Shown one piece after another: positions 40,284 to 49,075 of a stretch of 64,000 bases of DNA. Source of the stretch: Spongiactinospora sp. TRM90649 (GTDB lineage: Bacteria > Actinomycetota > Actinomycetes > Streptosporangiales > Streptosporangiaceae); contig NZ_JARLTC010000019.1 of NCBI RefSeq assembly GCF_029382225.1, positions 62,001 to 126,000 on the forward strand, written 5' to 3'. Made by a program: the position numbers and the translations under genes. The notes below the pieces were generated by a model. It was given only the letters and a program-made list of their open reading frames with translations, was not told where the DNA came from and did no database searches. Each line of letters opens with the position of its first letter. Within the stretch, counting starts at the first letter, position 1.

Positions 40284-41177
40284 TCACAGCCGTGAGAGGA
40301 GTTCCACCTTCTTGGCCTGGAACTCCTCCTCGGTGAGCAGCCCGGCGTCGCGCAGGTCGCCCAGCTTGCGGATGAGCCCGGGAATGTCGCCGCCCTCCGG
40401 CGCGGCGACGGCGGCCTTGTGCTCATCCGGCTCACGCGCATCCGGCTCGCGCTCATCCGGCTCTGGTTCGAGGACGGGAGCCGGGGCTTCCCGTAGCGCG
40501 TGGACCACCGCCGCGGCCAGCGGCAGCGACTCCGCGGTCGCGCCGTAGCCGAGCCGGAACACCACCGACGCCGGGTCCTGCTCCGGATCGCGCGGAGCCT
40601 CGCGCCCCCGCACCCGGAACCGCAGGCAACCGGCGGAGACGTCGGGTGAGCGCCACTCCACGCCCTCGATCTCCGAGAGGGTGAGACGCTGGTCGCCGGC
40701 CTGCTGCTTGGCCTTCGCGGCGCTCGACCAGAACCACTGCAGCCGCACGGCCTCGCCGTCGAAGGCGGCCTGGCCGTCCCAGCCTTTGAACGCCCGGGGC
40801 ACGGACGGCGCGGCCACCAGGCAGCGGGCCACCGGCCCCCGGCCGTCCATCGAGGAGCGCATCAGGTCGGCGTACTCCTCGGCCTCCTTCTCCCGTTCGA
40901 CCGGCAGCACCAGCCGATACGGGTCGAGGGCCTCCTTGAGCTGCCCGGCGGCGGCGATCAGCAGCGCGTCGGCGCCCTGCCTGGGCACCGCCCGCATCAC
41001 CAGTGTGCCCCGTTTGCCGGGGGTCAGCGAGACGTCGGCGAGCGCCTCGTAAGGGACGCGCCGCTCACCCAGCGCGTGCAGGAGCTTGGGGACCTGCAGC
41101 CCACGGTGGAACCTGACGCGCACCGCGCCCGCCTCGAAGATCCACGAGCAGCCGTGCCCGGCCAGTACCTCCGCCAT
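40284..41177 (-). CDS. DUF4429 protein with C-terminal SHOCT domain
   Basis: This 297-residue protein contains two DUF4429-like segments (about 15-100, FEAGAVRVRFHRGLQV; and about 135-235, GWDGQAAFDGEAVRLQWFW). An acidic repeat-like linker (EPDEREPDAREPDEH) leads to a C-terminal SHOCT motif (LIRKLGDLRDAGLLTEEEF). Such proteins are widespread in actinomycetes, and SHOCT is thought to mediate oligomerisation. It begins 9 bases after the PLP enzyme gene, so the two are cotranscribed, though no functional connection is evident. It converges on leuS with a 10-base gap. Confidence 0.85.
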   Translation of the reverse strand: MAEVLAGHGCSWIFEAGAVRVRFHRGLQVPKLLHALGERRVPYEALADVSLTPGKRGTLVMRAVPRQGADALLIAAAGQLKEALDPYRLVLPVEREKEAEEYADLMRSSMDGRGPVARCLVAAPSVPRAFKGWDGQAAFDGEAVRLQWFWSSAAKAKQQAGDQRLTLSEIEGVEWRSPDVSAGCLRFRVRGREAPRDPEQDPASVVFRLGYGATAESLPLAAAVVHALREAPAPVLEPEPDEREPDAREPDEHKAAVAAPEGGDIPGLIRKLGDLRDAGLLTEEEFQAKKVELLSRL

Positions 41178-41186
41178 GAGGCCAGC

Positions 41187-42347
41187 CTAGAGCCGGGCCA
41201 GCGCGGAGGACACGCGCGACAGCGCCTCGGCCATGATGGGGCCGGAGGTGGCGAAGTTGAGCCTGGCGAATCCGTCGCCGCCGGGGCCGAACGACGGTCC
41301 CGAGCTGAGCAGCACCCGCGCCTCCCGGCGCAGGAACTCCGCCGGATCCTCCGGTAGCGAGAGGCCGCGGAAGTCCAGCCAGCCCAGGTAGGTGGCGTCC
41401 GGCACGCGGTAGCCGACGGTGTCAGGGAGGCGTTCGGCGACCATCCGCCGGTTGCGGTCCAGGATGGCCAGCACCCGCGAGAGCCAGGGGTCGCCGTGCC
41501 GCCAGGCGGCCAGCGTCGCCTCCACGCCGAGCAGGTTCGGCGAGCCGTACAGGTGGGCGGGCTGCGCCGCGAGCGTCGCGCGGACGGCGGGCGGGCCGAC
41601 GTGCGCGACCGCGCAGCGCACCCCGCCCAGGTTGAACGCCTTGGTCGCGGAGGTGAACGTGACCGTCCTATCCGGCAGGAGCGTCGCGAACGGGATGTGC
41701 CGGGCGGGCGCGTACGTCAGGTCCGCGTGGATCTCGTCGGCCAGCACCAGCAGGTCATGCCGTTCGGCGAGCTCCGCGAGCGCGGTCAGCTCGGCCTCCG
41801 TGAACGCGCGTCCGGTGGGATTGTGCGGGTTGACCAGCAGGAGCGTCCGGCAGTGCGGGGCGGCGGAGAGATCGGCGGCGAGCCGCCGCACGTCGAACGC
41901 CCACGACTCGCCGTCCGGCACCATCGGGACGGCGAGCAGCGGCCGGTCCATCGACGTGAACGTCGAGATGAACGGGCTGTAGGCCGGGACATGCGCGGCG
42001 ACGGCCTCGCCGGGCCGGGTGGTCAGGTGTAGCAGCACCTGCAGCGCCTGGTTGACGTCGGTGAACGCGTGCACGTGGGCGGGATCGGCCCGCCAGCCGT
42101 ACCGCGTGGCCATCCGCTCGGCGAAGACCTCCGCCAGCGGCCCGGCCGCCGGATCGGTCAGCCAGCGGGGGTAACCGAGATCCCCGGCGCGAGCGATGAT
42201 CGCCTCGGCGATCGCGGGGGCGGTGGGGAAGTCCATGTCCGCGACCCACGCGGGAATCACGCCATCGCCGGCCTCGGTCCACTTGAGCCCTAGGCGGGGG
42301 CCAACCGTGTCCAGTGTCAGATCATCGAGTCCGAAGTCCTCTGTCAC
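41187..42347 (-). CDS. PLP-dependent aminotransferase or cystathionine beta-lyase (MalY/PatB type)
   Basis: This protein of about 386 residues is a fold-type I PLP enzyme of the MalY/PatB subgroup. The family start LGLKWTEAGDGVIPAWVADMDFP is followed by NPHNPTGRAF, the PLP-contact DEIHADLTY, and the Schiff-base lysine in FTSATKAFNLGGVRCA; RLNFATSG carries the carboxylate-binding arginine. MalY/PatB enzymes cleave the C-S bond of cystathionine and cysteine conjugates, and some act as aminotransferases. I chose the GTG at 42347 because it matches family length; the ATG at 42422 adds 25 residues of unusual composition. Neither start has a good ribosome site. Confidence 0.82.
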   Translation of the reverse strand: MTEDFGLDDLTLDTVGPRLGLKWTEAGDGVIPAWVADMDFPTAPAIAEAIIARAGDLGYPRWLTDPAAGPLAEVFAERMATRYGWRADPAHVHAFTDVNQALQVLLHLTTRPGEAVAAHVPAYSPFISTFTSMDRPLLAVPMVPDGESWAFDVRRLAADLSAAPHCRTLLLVNPHNPTGRAFTEAELTALAELAERHDLLVLADEIHADLTYAPARHIPFATLLPDRTVTFTSATKAFNLGGVRCAVAHVGPPAVRATLAAQPAHLYGSPNLLGVEATLAAWRHGDPWLSRVLAILDRNRRMVAERLPDTVGYRVPDATYLGWLDFRGLSLPEDPAEFLRREARVLLSSGPSFGPGGDGFARLNFATSGPIMAEALSRVSSALARL

Positions 42348-42519
42348 CGACACATCGTATTCATCCGGATAAAAGTGATCGGTGACCGGATGGGCGGCGA
42401 CGCAGTCGGTGATCGCTTTCATGGTGGGTGATCGGCGAGTGTATGCAGGTGTATTAATGCTTTTGCCGGGCTGAGCCGGGCTCCGGTAGTGTTGTCGTCT
42501 CCGGAGACGTGCCGAGGAG

Positions 42520-42588
42520 GTGAGACCCATTACCGCTGGATCAGGCCGGGTGCTCACCTCGCGCGGCCGTTCGGCCCGCCGGTCCTAG
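42520..42588 (+). CDS. Possible 22-codon ORF upstream of the HemK-like gene
   Basis: A GTG (42520) opens a frame through ATT (42529) to a TAG at 42586, encoding a basic peptide that ends VLTSRGRSARRS. GAGGAGG (42514-42520) is well spaced for the ATT but overlaps the GTG. It lies 45 bases before the HemK-like gene. It could be a leader peptide or chance; I do not recognise a family. Confidence 0.3.
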   Translation: MRPITAGSGRVLTSRGRSARRS

Positions 42589-42633
42589 GCGGCCGGAAGA
42601 GCGCCCGTTGATGTGACGAAAGGCGCTCTTGTG

Positions 42634-43419
42634 ATGACTTCCCCCGCTACGTGCCCTCGATCGGCGATCGTCGCCAAGCTCCGGGCCGCGGGTTGTGTGT
42701 TCGCCGAGGACGAGGCGCGGCTGCTGGTCTCCGCCGCGCGGACCGAGGCCGAGCTGTGCGCGATGGTGGACCGCCGGGTCGCCGGGCTGCCGCTTGAGCA
42801 GGTCGTCGGCTGGGCCGAGTTCTGCGGGCTGCGGATCGCGGTGGACCCCGGCGTCTTCGTGCCGCGGCGGCGTACCGAGTTCCTGGTGGGCCGGGCCGTC
42901 TCGCTGGCCCGGCGCGGGCCCGTCGTGGTGGACCTGTGCTGCGGCACCGGCGCGATGGGAGTGGCGGTGGCCCAGGCCCTCGGCGGAGCCGAGCTGCACG
43001 CCGCGGACCTCGACCCCGCCGCCGTCGCCTGCGCCAGGCGCAACTGCGCGGCGGTGCGCGGGCGGGTCTACCAGGGTGATCTGTACGATCCACTGCCGGG
43101 ACGGCTGCGCGGCACGGTGCAGGTGCTGCTCGCCAACGTGCCGTACGTGCCGACGGAGGAGGTCGAGCTGCTGCCGCCGGAGGCCCGGGTCCACGAGCCG
43201 AGAATCGCACTCGACGGCGGCCTCGACGGGCTCGACGTCATGCGGAGGGTGGCTGGGGAGGCGCCCGCGTGGCTGGCCCCCGGAGGGCATCTGCTGATCG
43301 AGACAGGGGAGCGGCAGGCGGAGGCGGCGCTGGAGGCGATGAACGCCGCCGGGCTGCACGCGTGGGCGGCGCGCTCGGAGGAGCTGAGCGCCACCGTGGT
43401 GATCGGGAACCGCCGTTGA
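42634..43419 (+). CDS. HemK/PrmC-like N5-glutamine methyltransferase
   Basis: This 261-residue SAM-dependent methyltransferase of the HemK/PrmC family has an N-terminal helical domain (about 1-75) with PLEQVVGWAEFCGLRIAVD and VFVPRRRTEFLV. The SAM-binding motif is VVDLCCGTGAMGVAVA. The catalytic NPPY motif reads NVPY in ANVPYVPTEEVELLP. PrmC methylates the GGQ glutamine of release factors, but the NVPY variant, and a second family member usually linked to prfA, suggest this is a divergent paralogue with another substrate. GAAAGG lies about 10 bases before the ATG at 42634. Confidence 0.83.
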   Translation: MTSPATCPRSAIVAKLRAAGCVFAEDEARLLVSAARTEAELCAMVDRRVAGLPLEQVVGWAEFCGLRIAVDPGVFVPRRRTEFLVGRAVSLARRGPVVVDLCCGTGAMGVAVAQALGGAELHAADLDPAAVACARRNCAAVRGRVYQGDLYDPLPGRLRGTVQVLLANVPYVPTEEVELLPPEARVHEPRIALDGGLDGLDVMRRVAGEAPAWLAPGGHLLIETGERQAEAALEAMNAAGLHAWAARSEELSATVVIGNRR

Positions 43420-43447
43420 CCGCCACGGCCGGAGGGGCGTGGCGGTC
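43418..43447. terminator. Bidirectional terminator between the HemK-like gene and lexA
   Basis: GACCGCCACG (43418-43427) pairs perfectly with CGTGGCGGTC (43438-43447). It starts at the stop codon of the plus-strand gene and ends 14 bases before the convergent lexA stop. Confidence 0.7.
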
Positions 43448-43461
43448 GGTTCAGCGGGGGG

Positions 43462-44166
43462 TCAGAGCTTGCGGAGAACCGCGACGACCTTGCCGAGGAC
43501 ACTGGCCTCGTCGCCGGGGATGGGCTCGTAGTTCGGGTTGTGCGGGACCAGCCACACGTGGCCGTCCTTGCGCTTGAAGGTCTTGACCGTGGCCTCGCCC
43601 TCGATCATGGCCGCGACGATGTCGCCGTTGTCGGCCACCGGCTGCTGGCGCACGACCACCCAGTCGCCGTCGGCGATGGCGGCCTCGATCATCGAGTCGC
43701 CGGTCACCTGGAGGAGGAAGAGGGTGCCCTCGCCGACGAGCTGCTTGGGGAGGGCGAAGACGTCTTCGACGCTCTCCTCGGCCAGGATCGGCCCACCGGC
43801 GGCGATGCGGCCCACCAGCGGCACGTAGGCGGCGGTGGGACGGCTGACGGAGGTCTCCTCGGTGGCGGCGTCGGGATCGACCCACAGGACCGGCTCGCCC
43901 GGCAGGCGCACCTCCAGAGCGCGCGGCCGGTGCGGGTCGCGGCGGAGGTAACCCTTGCGCTGGAGGGCGGTGAGCTGGTGGGACACGCTCGACGTGCTCG
44001 TGAGCTGCACCGCTTCGCCGATCTCGCGCATGGAGGGCGGATAACCCCGCTGCTGCACCGAATCTCTGATCACTTCCAGGATCTTGCGCTGTCTGGGGGT
44101 GAGGCCCAGCGAGTCGCGCCTGCGCACCGCGAGGTCGCTCACCGCCTCCTCGTCACGCCCACTCAT
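43462..44166 (-). CDS. lexA: SOS response repressor LexA
   Basis: This 234-residue repressor of the DNA-damage regulon has an N-terminal winged helix (about 20-85; [20 protein letters not shown] and [18 protein letters not shown]). The S24 self-cleavage domain has the scissile Ala123-Gly124 in [10 protein letters not shown], the nucleophile Ser158 in TGDSMI and the base Lys195 in ATVKTF. RecA-stimulated cleavage at the Ala-Gly bond inactivates it. It is divergent from the LysM gene, the usual actinomycete arrangement, and an SOS box lies in the shared upstream region. Confidence 0.97.
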   Translation of the reverse strand: MSGRDEEAVSDLAVRRRDSLGLTPRQRKILEVIRDSVQQRGYPPSMREIGEAVQLTSTSSVSHQLTALQRKGYLRRDPHRPRALEVRLPGEPVLWVDPDAATEETSVSRPTAAYVPLVGRIAAGGPILAEESVEDVFALPKQLVGEGTLFLLQVTGDSMIEAAIADGDWVVVRQQPVADNGDIVAAMIEGEATVKTFKRKDGHVWLVPHNPNYEPIPGDEASVLGKVVAVLRKL

Positions 44167-44274
44167 GAATTGCCTCCTCGCCTGGTGGCCCGGCCTGCCG
44201 AGCTCACGTGGCTTCCTTCCGGAACGTGGTCTTCATGTCGCACACAGCAACCGTATCTTCATCGAAGATCATCA

Positions 44275-44290
44275 TCAAACAATTGTTCGA
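44275..44290. promoter_or_regulatory. LexA-binding site (SOS box)
   Basis: TCAAACAATTGTTCGA differs at one base from the actinomycete and Bacillus-type SOS box TCGAAC-N4-GTTCGA. It lies 108 bases before the lexA start and in the divergent promoter region, so it should serve autoregulation. Confidence 0.75.
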
Positions 44291-44344
44291 CTTGCTCCTC
44301 GAAATTGTCGGTCCTGTGGTGTACAACATCGTACGGGAGTTCGA

Positions 44345-44360
44345 TCGACACCGTGTTCGA
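44345..44360. promoter_or_regulatory. Second, weaker SOS-box-like site
   Basis: TCGACACCGTGTTCGA keeps one perfect half-site (GTTCGA) and four of six bases in the other. It is 56 bases before the LysM gene start and could control that gene. Confidence 0.35.
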
Positions 44361-44416
44361 TTTGGCGATCTTAATCCGGCCGTTTTCGCGGCCGGCCCGT
44401 GGGGCGGGAGGTCATC

Positions 44417-45217
44417 ATGCGGGCGACGACCACAACGACGAGCACCACCGGGCGGGCCGAGGTTCCCCTTTCGGCCGCGGCACGGCGAGAGGCGCTGCGC
44501 AAAGCGGCGGAACGACGAGACGCGCTGCGTAAAGCGGCGGCCCGCCGTTCCGCCGCCCGGCGCCGCGCGGAGGCCCCCCGGCCCCCCGCGCGCCGCCGTC
44601 CCCCACCCTCCTCGGCCATCCGCGTGGAACCCCGAACCCTGGCCCCATCTGCCGCCCGGGCCACCTCGCGGAGCCGGGTCCGCACCGCCTTCGGCGGCCG
44701 TGCGGGGGCTACGGGCTCGTCTGTTGATGGCAGGGTCGAGCCGCGGGACTCGCCGGGTGCACCTTCCGGGCCTCGTGTTGCCGCTCGGCGGTCGAGGCGT
44801 GGCCGCCTTCGTGGTGGCGCCATGCCGTCGGCCTCCGGTCGGTCGCCGCGGGCTTCCTCTGGCCTCGCTTCGCGGGGGCGGCGTGGGGGTGGTTCGGAGG
44901 ACGGCGGGGCGGTGCGGTTGACGCGGCGGGGGAGGGCCGTGCTGGTGGTGGTCGTGGCGGTGGTGGCGCTGGGGGTGTTCTGGCTCGGGACTCGTGCCGC
45001 CGGGGCCGTCTCGGCGTGGCGGGTGCCCGGTGCGGCCGGGGTGCCGTACATCACGGTGGGTGAGGGCGACACGCTGGAGGAGATCGCCGACGCGCTGAGC
45101 CCGCAGCCCGACACCGGGCCCATGGTCCGGAAGATCATGAACCTGAACGGCCTGCCCGACACGCGGATCCGGCCCGGTGCCCGGCTCTACCTGCCCGGCT
45201 TACATACCGCGCGCTGA
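44417..45217 (+). CDS. LysM-domain membrane protein divergent from lexA (Rv2719c/DivS-position)
   Basis: This 266-residue protein has a long Arg/Ala-rich cytoplasmic N-terminus (about 1-170), one membrane helix (about 177-197; AVLVVVVAVVALGVFWLG) and a C-terminal LysM peptidoglycan-binding domain (about 214-262; YITVGEGDTLEEIADALS to ARLYLPG). Its position next to lexA matches M. tuberculosis Rv2719c and Corynebacterium divS, SOS-induced proteins that delay cell division. The SOS role is inferred from position, domain and the nearby SOS-like sites. GGGAGG lies 5 bases before the ATG. The N-terminal region is low complexity and unusually rich in basic residues. Confidence 0.83.
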   Translation: MRATTTTTSTTGRAEVPLSAAARREALRKAAERRDALRKAAARRSAARRRAEAPRPPARRRPPPSSAIRVEPRTLAPSAARATSRSRVRTAFGGRAGATGSSVDGRVEPRDSPGAPSGPRVAARRSRRGRLRGGAMPSASGRSPRASSGLASRGRRGGGSEDGGAVRLTRRGRAVLVVVVAVVALGVFWLGTRAAGAVSAWRVPGAAGVPYITVGEGDTLEEIADALSPQPDTGPMVRKIMNLNGLPDTRIRPGARLYLPGLHTAR

Positions 45218-45337
45218 GCGGCGGCGGCCCGGTGGGACCGCTCCCGCGACCGCCCTGGCGGGGAAGGAGCGACACGCCCGGAGCGTTGTGACTACAGGGT
45301 GCTGAGCAGCGATTTCGGGAGTGACCGGGGGTTCGAC

Positions 45338-45366
45338 TTGCGTTCATCGTCGCGCACTTCTAGGTT
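45338..45366 (+). promoter_or_regulatory. Promoter of nrdR-nrdJ
   Basis: TTGCGT (45338-45343) and TAGGTT (45361-45366) are spaced by 17 bases, a good match to the actinomycete housekeeping promoter. The predicted start site (about 45373) falls on the first NrdR box. Confidence 0.65.
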
Positions 45367-45370
45367 GGGA

Positions 45371-45417
45371 CCACAACATCTAGTAGTTACACCGATGTAG
45401 TTCACCATAGGTTGTGT
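45371..45417 (+). promoter_or_regulatory. Pair of NrdR boxes
   Basis: CCACAACATCTAGTAG (45371-45386) and TCACCATAGGTTGTGT (45402-45417) both fit the NrdR-box pattern ACAC-WA-N4-TW-GTGT. They start 31 bases apart, three helical turns, as known NrdR box pairs do. They overlap the predicted transcription start, as expected for repression. Confidence 0.72.
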
Positions 45418-45539
45418 TCCTGTTACCGCACCATGGCAGGCCGTGGGGCGTGCGCGAGCGTCCCTTGACGAGGGGGCCGTAACGTGCGGTGACGGCGCGA
45501 CGCCGGGTGGGCTTCGAGTGGGCGGTCGAGGAGGCGCGC

Positions 45540-46031
45540 GTGCACTGTCCGTTCTGCAGACACCCTGACACGCGGGTGATCGACAGCCGCTCGACCGAGG
45601 ACGGCGCGGCCATCAGACGACGCCGCACCTGCTCGGAGTGCGGCAAGCGGTTCACCACGCAGGAGACGGTGCTGCTCATGGTGAGCAAGCGCAGCGGCGT
45701 GACCGAGCCGTTCTCACGCGACAAGGTGATCGCCGGAGTGCGGCGGGCGTGCCAGGGCAGATCGGTGAGCGAGGACTCGCTGGCCCAGCTCGGGCAGCGC
45801 GTCGAGGAGAGCATCAGGGCCACGGGCGTGGCCGAGATGCCGTCCAACGAGGTCGGCCTGGCGATCCTCGGGCCGCTGCGCGACCTCGACGAGGTGGCGT
45901 ATCTCCGGTTCGCCTCGGTCTACCGGGGGTTCGAGACCCTCGCCGACTTCGAGGCGGAGATCGGCCGGTTGCGCGCCGAGCGCGCGCCGGGTGACGAGGC
46001 CGTTCCGGCCGCGCGGGCCGACTCCGGCTGA
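45540..46031 (+). CDS. nrdR: Transcriptional repressor NrdR
   Basis: This 163-residue repressor of ribonucleotide reductase genes starts [17 protein letters not shown] and has four cysteines of a zinc ribbon (CPFC, CSECG). The ATP-cone nucleotide-sensing domain follows, with [20 protein letters not shown] and [17 protein letters not shown]. It binds NrdR boxes when loaded with dATP. The GTG at 45540 has GAGGAGG upstream; an in-frame extension to 45489 is not part of the family. It is the first gene of the operon with nrdJ and should regulate itself. Confidence 0.96.
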   Translation: MHCPFCRHPDTRVIDSRSTEDGAAIRRRRTCSECGKRFTTQETVLLMVSKRSGVTEPFSRDKVIAGVRRACQGRSVSEDSLAQLGQRVEESIRATGVAEMPSNEVGLAILGPLRDLDEVAYLRFASVYRGFETLADFEAEIGRLRAERAPGDEAVPAARADSG

Positions 46032-46186
46032 GTCGGCCGGTCGAGACCCGTAGACGCGCCGGCCGTGACGCGTCACCCGTGACGAGCTACGCGGGCGGAT
46101 TGAACCCCGGCGCCGGGGACGGCAGGTTGCGGCGCGACCAAGTGGATCGGTACGAGGGCTCCGGGTGAGTCCAGAAGGGGGAAGTC

Positions 46187-49018
46187 ATGACGGAGACGGT
46201 GAGCGGCGCGGCGGCGCGCGGGGGCAGGCGGAGCCGCAGGGGGTTGAAGGTCAAGCGCGTCCACACCACCCCGGGGGTGCACCCGTACGACGAGGTGACC
46301 TGGGAGCTCCGCGACGTCGTCATGACCAACTGGCGCGACGGTTCGGTCAACTTCGAGCAGCGGGGCGTCGAGTTCCCCGACTCCTGGTCGGTCAACGCCG
46401 CCAACATCGTCACCACCAAGTACTTCCGCGGCGCGGTGGGCACCCCGCAGCGCGAGTGGAGCCTGAAGCAACTCGTCGACCGGGTCGCGGGCGTCTACAC
46501 CCGCACGGGCCTGGAGCACGGCTACTTCGCCTCCGAGGAAGACGCCGAGATCTTCGACCACGAGCTGAAGTACGCCCTGATCCACCAGCTCTTCGCGTTC
46601 AACTCCCCGGTCTGGTTCAACGTGGGCACGGCCAGCCCGCAGCAGGTGTCGGCGTGTTTCATCCTGGCGGTCGACGACCAGATGGAGTCGATCCTGGAGT
46701 GGTACAAGGAAGAGGGTGTGATCTTCAAGGGCGGCTCCGGCTCCGGGGTCAACCTGTCCCGCATCCGCTCCAGCAAGGAGCTGCTGTCCAGCGGCGGCAC
46801 GGCCAGCGGCCCGGTGTCGTTCATGCGCGGCGCCGACGCCTCGGCGGGCACCATCAAGTCGGGCGGGGCGACCCGCCGGGCGGCGAAGATGGTCGTCCTC
46901 GACGTGGACCACCCCGACATCGAGGAGTTCATCGAGACCAAGGCGCGCGAGGAGGACAAGATCCGCGCGCTCCGCGACGCCGGGTTCGACATGGACCTCG
47001 GCGGCCAGGACATCGTCTCGGTGCAGTACCAGAACGCCAACAACTCCGTCCGGGTCTCCGACGAGTTCATGCGCACGGTCGAGGGCGGCGGCCGGTTCGG
47101 CCTGCGCGCCCGGCTGTCCGGCGAGGTCATCGAGAAGGTGGACGCCCGCGAGTTGTTCCGCAAGATGGCCCGCGCCGCCTGGGAGTGCGCCGACCCCGGC
47201 GTGCAGTACGACGACACGATCAACGCCTGGCACACCACCCCGGAGACTGGGCGGATCACCGCGAGCAACCCCTGCTCGGAGTACGTCCACCTGGACAACT
47301 CCTCCTGCAACCTGGCGAGCATCAACCTGCTGAAGTTCCTCGGCGACGACGGAACCTTCGACGTGCAGCGGTTCGTCAAGCTGACCGAGCTGATCATCAC
47401 CGCGATGGACATCTCCATCACCTTCGCCGACTTCCCGACAGAGAAGATCGCCGAGACCACGCGGGCCTACCGCCAGCTCGGCATCGGCTACGCCAACCTG
47501 GGCGCGCTGCTGATGGCGACCGGCCACGCCTACGACTCCGAGGGCGGGCGAGCCATCGCCGGGGCGATCACCAGCCTGATGACGGGCGTCTCCTACCGCC
47601 GCAGCGCCGAGCTGGCCGGGGTGGTCGGGCCGTACGACGGCTACGCGCGCAACGCCGAGCCGCACAAGCAGGTCATGCGCAAGCACGCCGCCGCCAACGA
47701 CGAGCTGTCCACGCTGGGCGGCATGGACGAGCGGATCCACCGCGAGGCCACCCGCCAGTGGGCGGAGTGCCTGCGGGTCGGTGAGAAGAACGGCTACCGC
47801 AACGCCCAGGCGTCGCTGCTCGCCCCCACGGGGACGATCGGCCTGATGATGGACTGCGACACCACCGGCATCGAGCCCGACCTCGCCCTGGTCAAGCTGA
47901 AGAAGCTGGTCGGCGGCGGGTCGATGCGGATCGTCAACCAGACCGTCCCGCGCGCCCTGGCACGCCTCGGCTACCAGGGGGAGCAGATCGAGGCGATCGT
48001 CGAGTACATCTCCGAGCACGGGCACGTGGTCGACGCCCCCGGCCTGCGGCACGAGCACTACGAGGTCTTCGACTGCGCGATGGGCGAGCGCGCGATCGCG
48101 CCGATGGGCCACGTGCGGATGATGGCGGCCACCCAGCCGTACCTGAGCGGGGCGATCTCCAAGACGGTCAACCTGCCGGAGTCCGCCACCGTCGAGGACA
48201 TCGAGCAGGTGTACCTGGAGGGGTGGAGGCTGGGGCTGAAGGCGCTGGCCGTCTACCGCGACAACTGCAAGGTCGGCCAGCCGCTGTCGGTGGCCAAGAA
48301 GGGCGGCGAGGAGAAGCCGGCCGAGAAGGCGGCAGAGGCGCCGGCCGTCCAGGTGGTCGAGGTCACCCGGCCGACTCGGCGGCGGATGCCGAGCCAGCGG
48401 CCGAGCACCACCACCCGGTTCTCCGTCGGTGGGGCCAAGGGCTACATGACCGCCTCCTCCTACCCGGACGACGGGCTGGGCGAGGTCTTCCTGAAGATGT
48501 CCAAGCAGGGCTCGACCCTGGCGGGCGTCATGGACGCCTTCTCGGTGGCGATCTCCATAGGCCTCCAGTACGGCGTGCCGCTGGAGACCTACGTCAGCAA
48601 GTTCGTCAATATGCGCTTCGACCCGGCGGGCATGACGGACGACCCCGACGTTCGCATGGCTGCCTCGGTGATGGACTACATCTTCCGCAGGCTGGCCCTC
48701 GACCACCTGCCCTACGAGGAGCGGGCCGCGCTGGGCATCTTCTCGGCGTCCGAGCGCGCGGCGCAGCAGCGCGGCGAAGACCCCGCGGCGGTGCACGAGG
48801 AGGTCATGGACGCCGAGGCGCTGGCCCAGTCGGCGCCGATAGAGCCCGCGCCGCGTCAGGAGGAGGCGCCCAAGCCGTCCTCGCAGGGCCTCGCCCTGGA
48901 GAGCCACCAGGGCCGCACCGCCGACGCTCCGCTGTGCATGACCTGCGGCATCAAGATGCGTCCCGCCGGTAGCTGCTACGTCTGCGAGGGCTGCGGCTCC
49001 ACCAGCGGCTGCAGCTGA
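46187..49018 (+). CDS. nrdJ: Vitamin B12-dependent (class II) ribonucleoside-diphosphate reductase
   Basis: This 943-residue class II reductase makes deoxyribonucleotides using adenosylcobalamin to form the active-site thiyl radical. It works with or without oxygen and needs no separate radical subunit. The substrate-site motif SNPCSEYVHLDNSSCNLASI carries the Asn, Cys and Glu residues. LLAPTGTIGLMMDCDTTGIE and PYLSGAISKTVNLP are typical, and the C-terminus has redox/zinc cysteines in CMTCGIKMRPAGSC. GAAGGGGGAAGTC precedes the ATG. No class I nrdAB genes are seen here. I find no cobalamin riboswitch in the 155-base gap after nrdR. Confidence 0.96.
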   Translation: MTETVSGAAARGGRRSRRGLKVKRVHTTPGVHPYDEVTWELRDVVMTNWRDGSVNFEQRGVEFPDSWSVNAANIVTTKYFRGAVGTPQREWSLKQLVDRVAGVYTRTGLEHGYFASEEDAEIFDHELKYALIHQLFAFNSPVWFNVGTASPQQVSACFILAVDDQMESILEWYKEEGVIFKGGSGSGVNLSRIRSSKELLSSGGTASGPVSFMRGADASAGTIKSGGATRRAAKMVVLDVDHPDIEEFIETKAREEDKIRALRDAGFDMDLGGQDIVSVQYQNANNSVRVSDEFMRTVEGGGRFGLRARLSGEVIEKVDARELFRKMARAAWECADPGVQYDDTINAWHTTPETGRITASNPCSEYVHLDNSSCNLASINLLKFLGDDGTFDVQRFVKLTELIITAMDISITFADFPTEKIAETTRAYRQLGIGYANLGALLMATGHAYDSEGGRAIAGAITSLMTGVSYRRSAELAGVVGPYDGYARNAEPHKQVMRKHAAANDELSTLGGMDERIHREATRQWAECLRVGEKNGYRNAQASLLAPTGTIGLMMDCDTTGIEPDLALVKLKKLVGGGSMRIVNQTVPRALARLGYQGEQIEAIVEYISEHGHVVDAPGLRHEHYEVFDCAMGERAIAPMGHVRMMAATQPYLSGAISKTVNLPESATVEDIEQVYLEGWRLGLKALAVYRDNCKVGQPLSVAKKGGEEKPAEKAAEAPAVQVVEVTRPTRRRMPSQRPSTTTRFSVGGAKGYMTASSYPDDGLGEVFLKMSKQGSTLAGVMDAFSVAISIGLQYGVPLETYVSKFVNMRFDPAGMTDDPDVRMAASVMDYIFRRLALDHLPYEERAALGIFSASERAAQQRGEDPAAVHEEVMDAEALAQSAPIEPAPRQEEAPKPSSQGLALESHQGRTADAPLCMTCGIKMRPAGSCYVCEGCGSTSGCS

Positions 49019-49027
49019 CCGCGGCTC

Positions 49028-49066
49028 GGCGGCGGGATCCGGGCGTTTCTCCGGATCCCCCGCCGC
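49028..49066. terminator. Bidirectional terminator between nrdJ and the Lrp gene
   Basis: A long stem (about 49028-49042 with 49051-49066) with the core GGGATCCGG/CCGGATCCC and one bulge lies in the 57-base gap of the convergent genes. Confidence 0.7.
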
Positions 49067-49075
49067 GTCCTGGGG

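Noticed and set aside
46032-46186. Cobalamin riboswitch before nrdJ
   Set aside because: The 155-base gap has no B12-box-like sequence or matching structure, and nrdJ is cotranscribed with nrdR.
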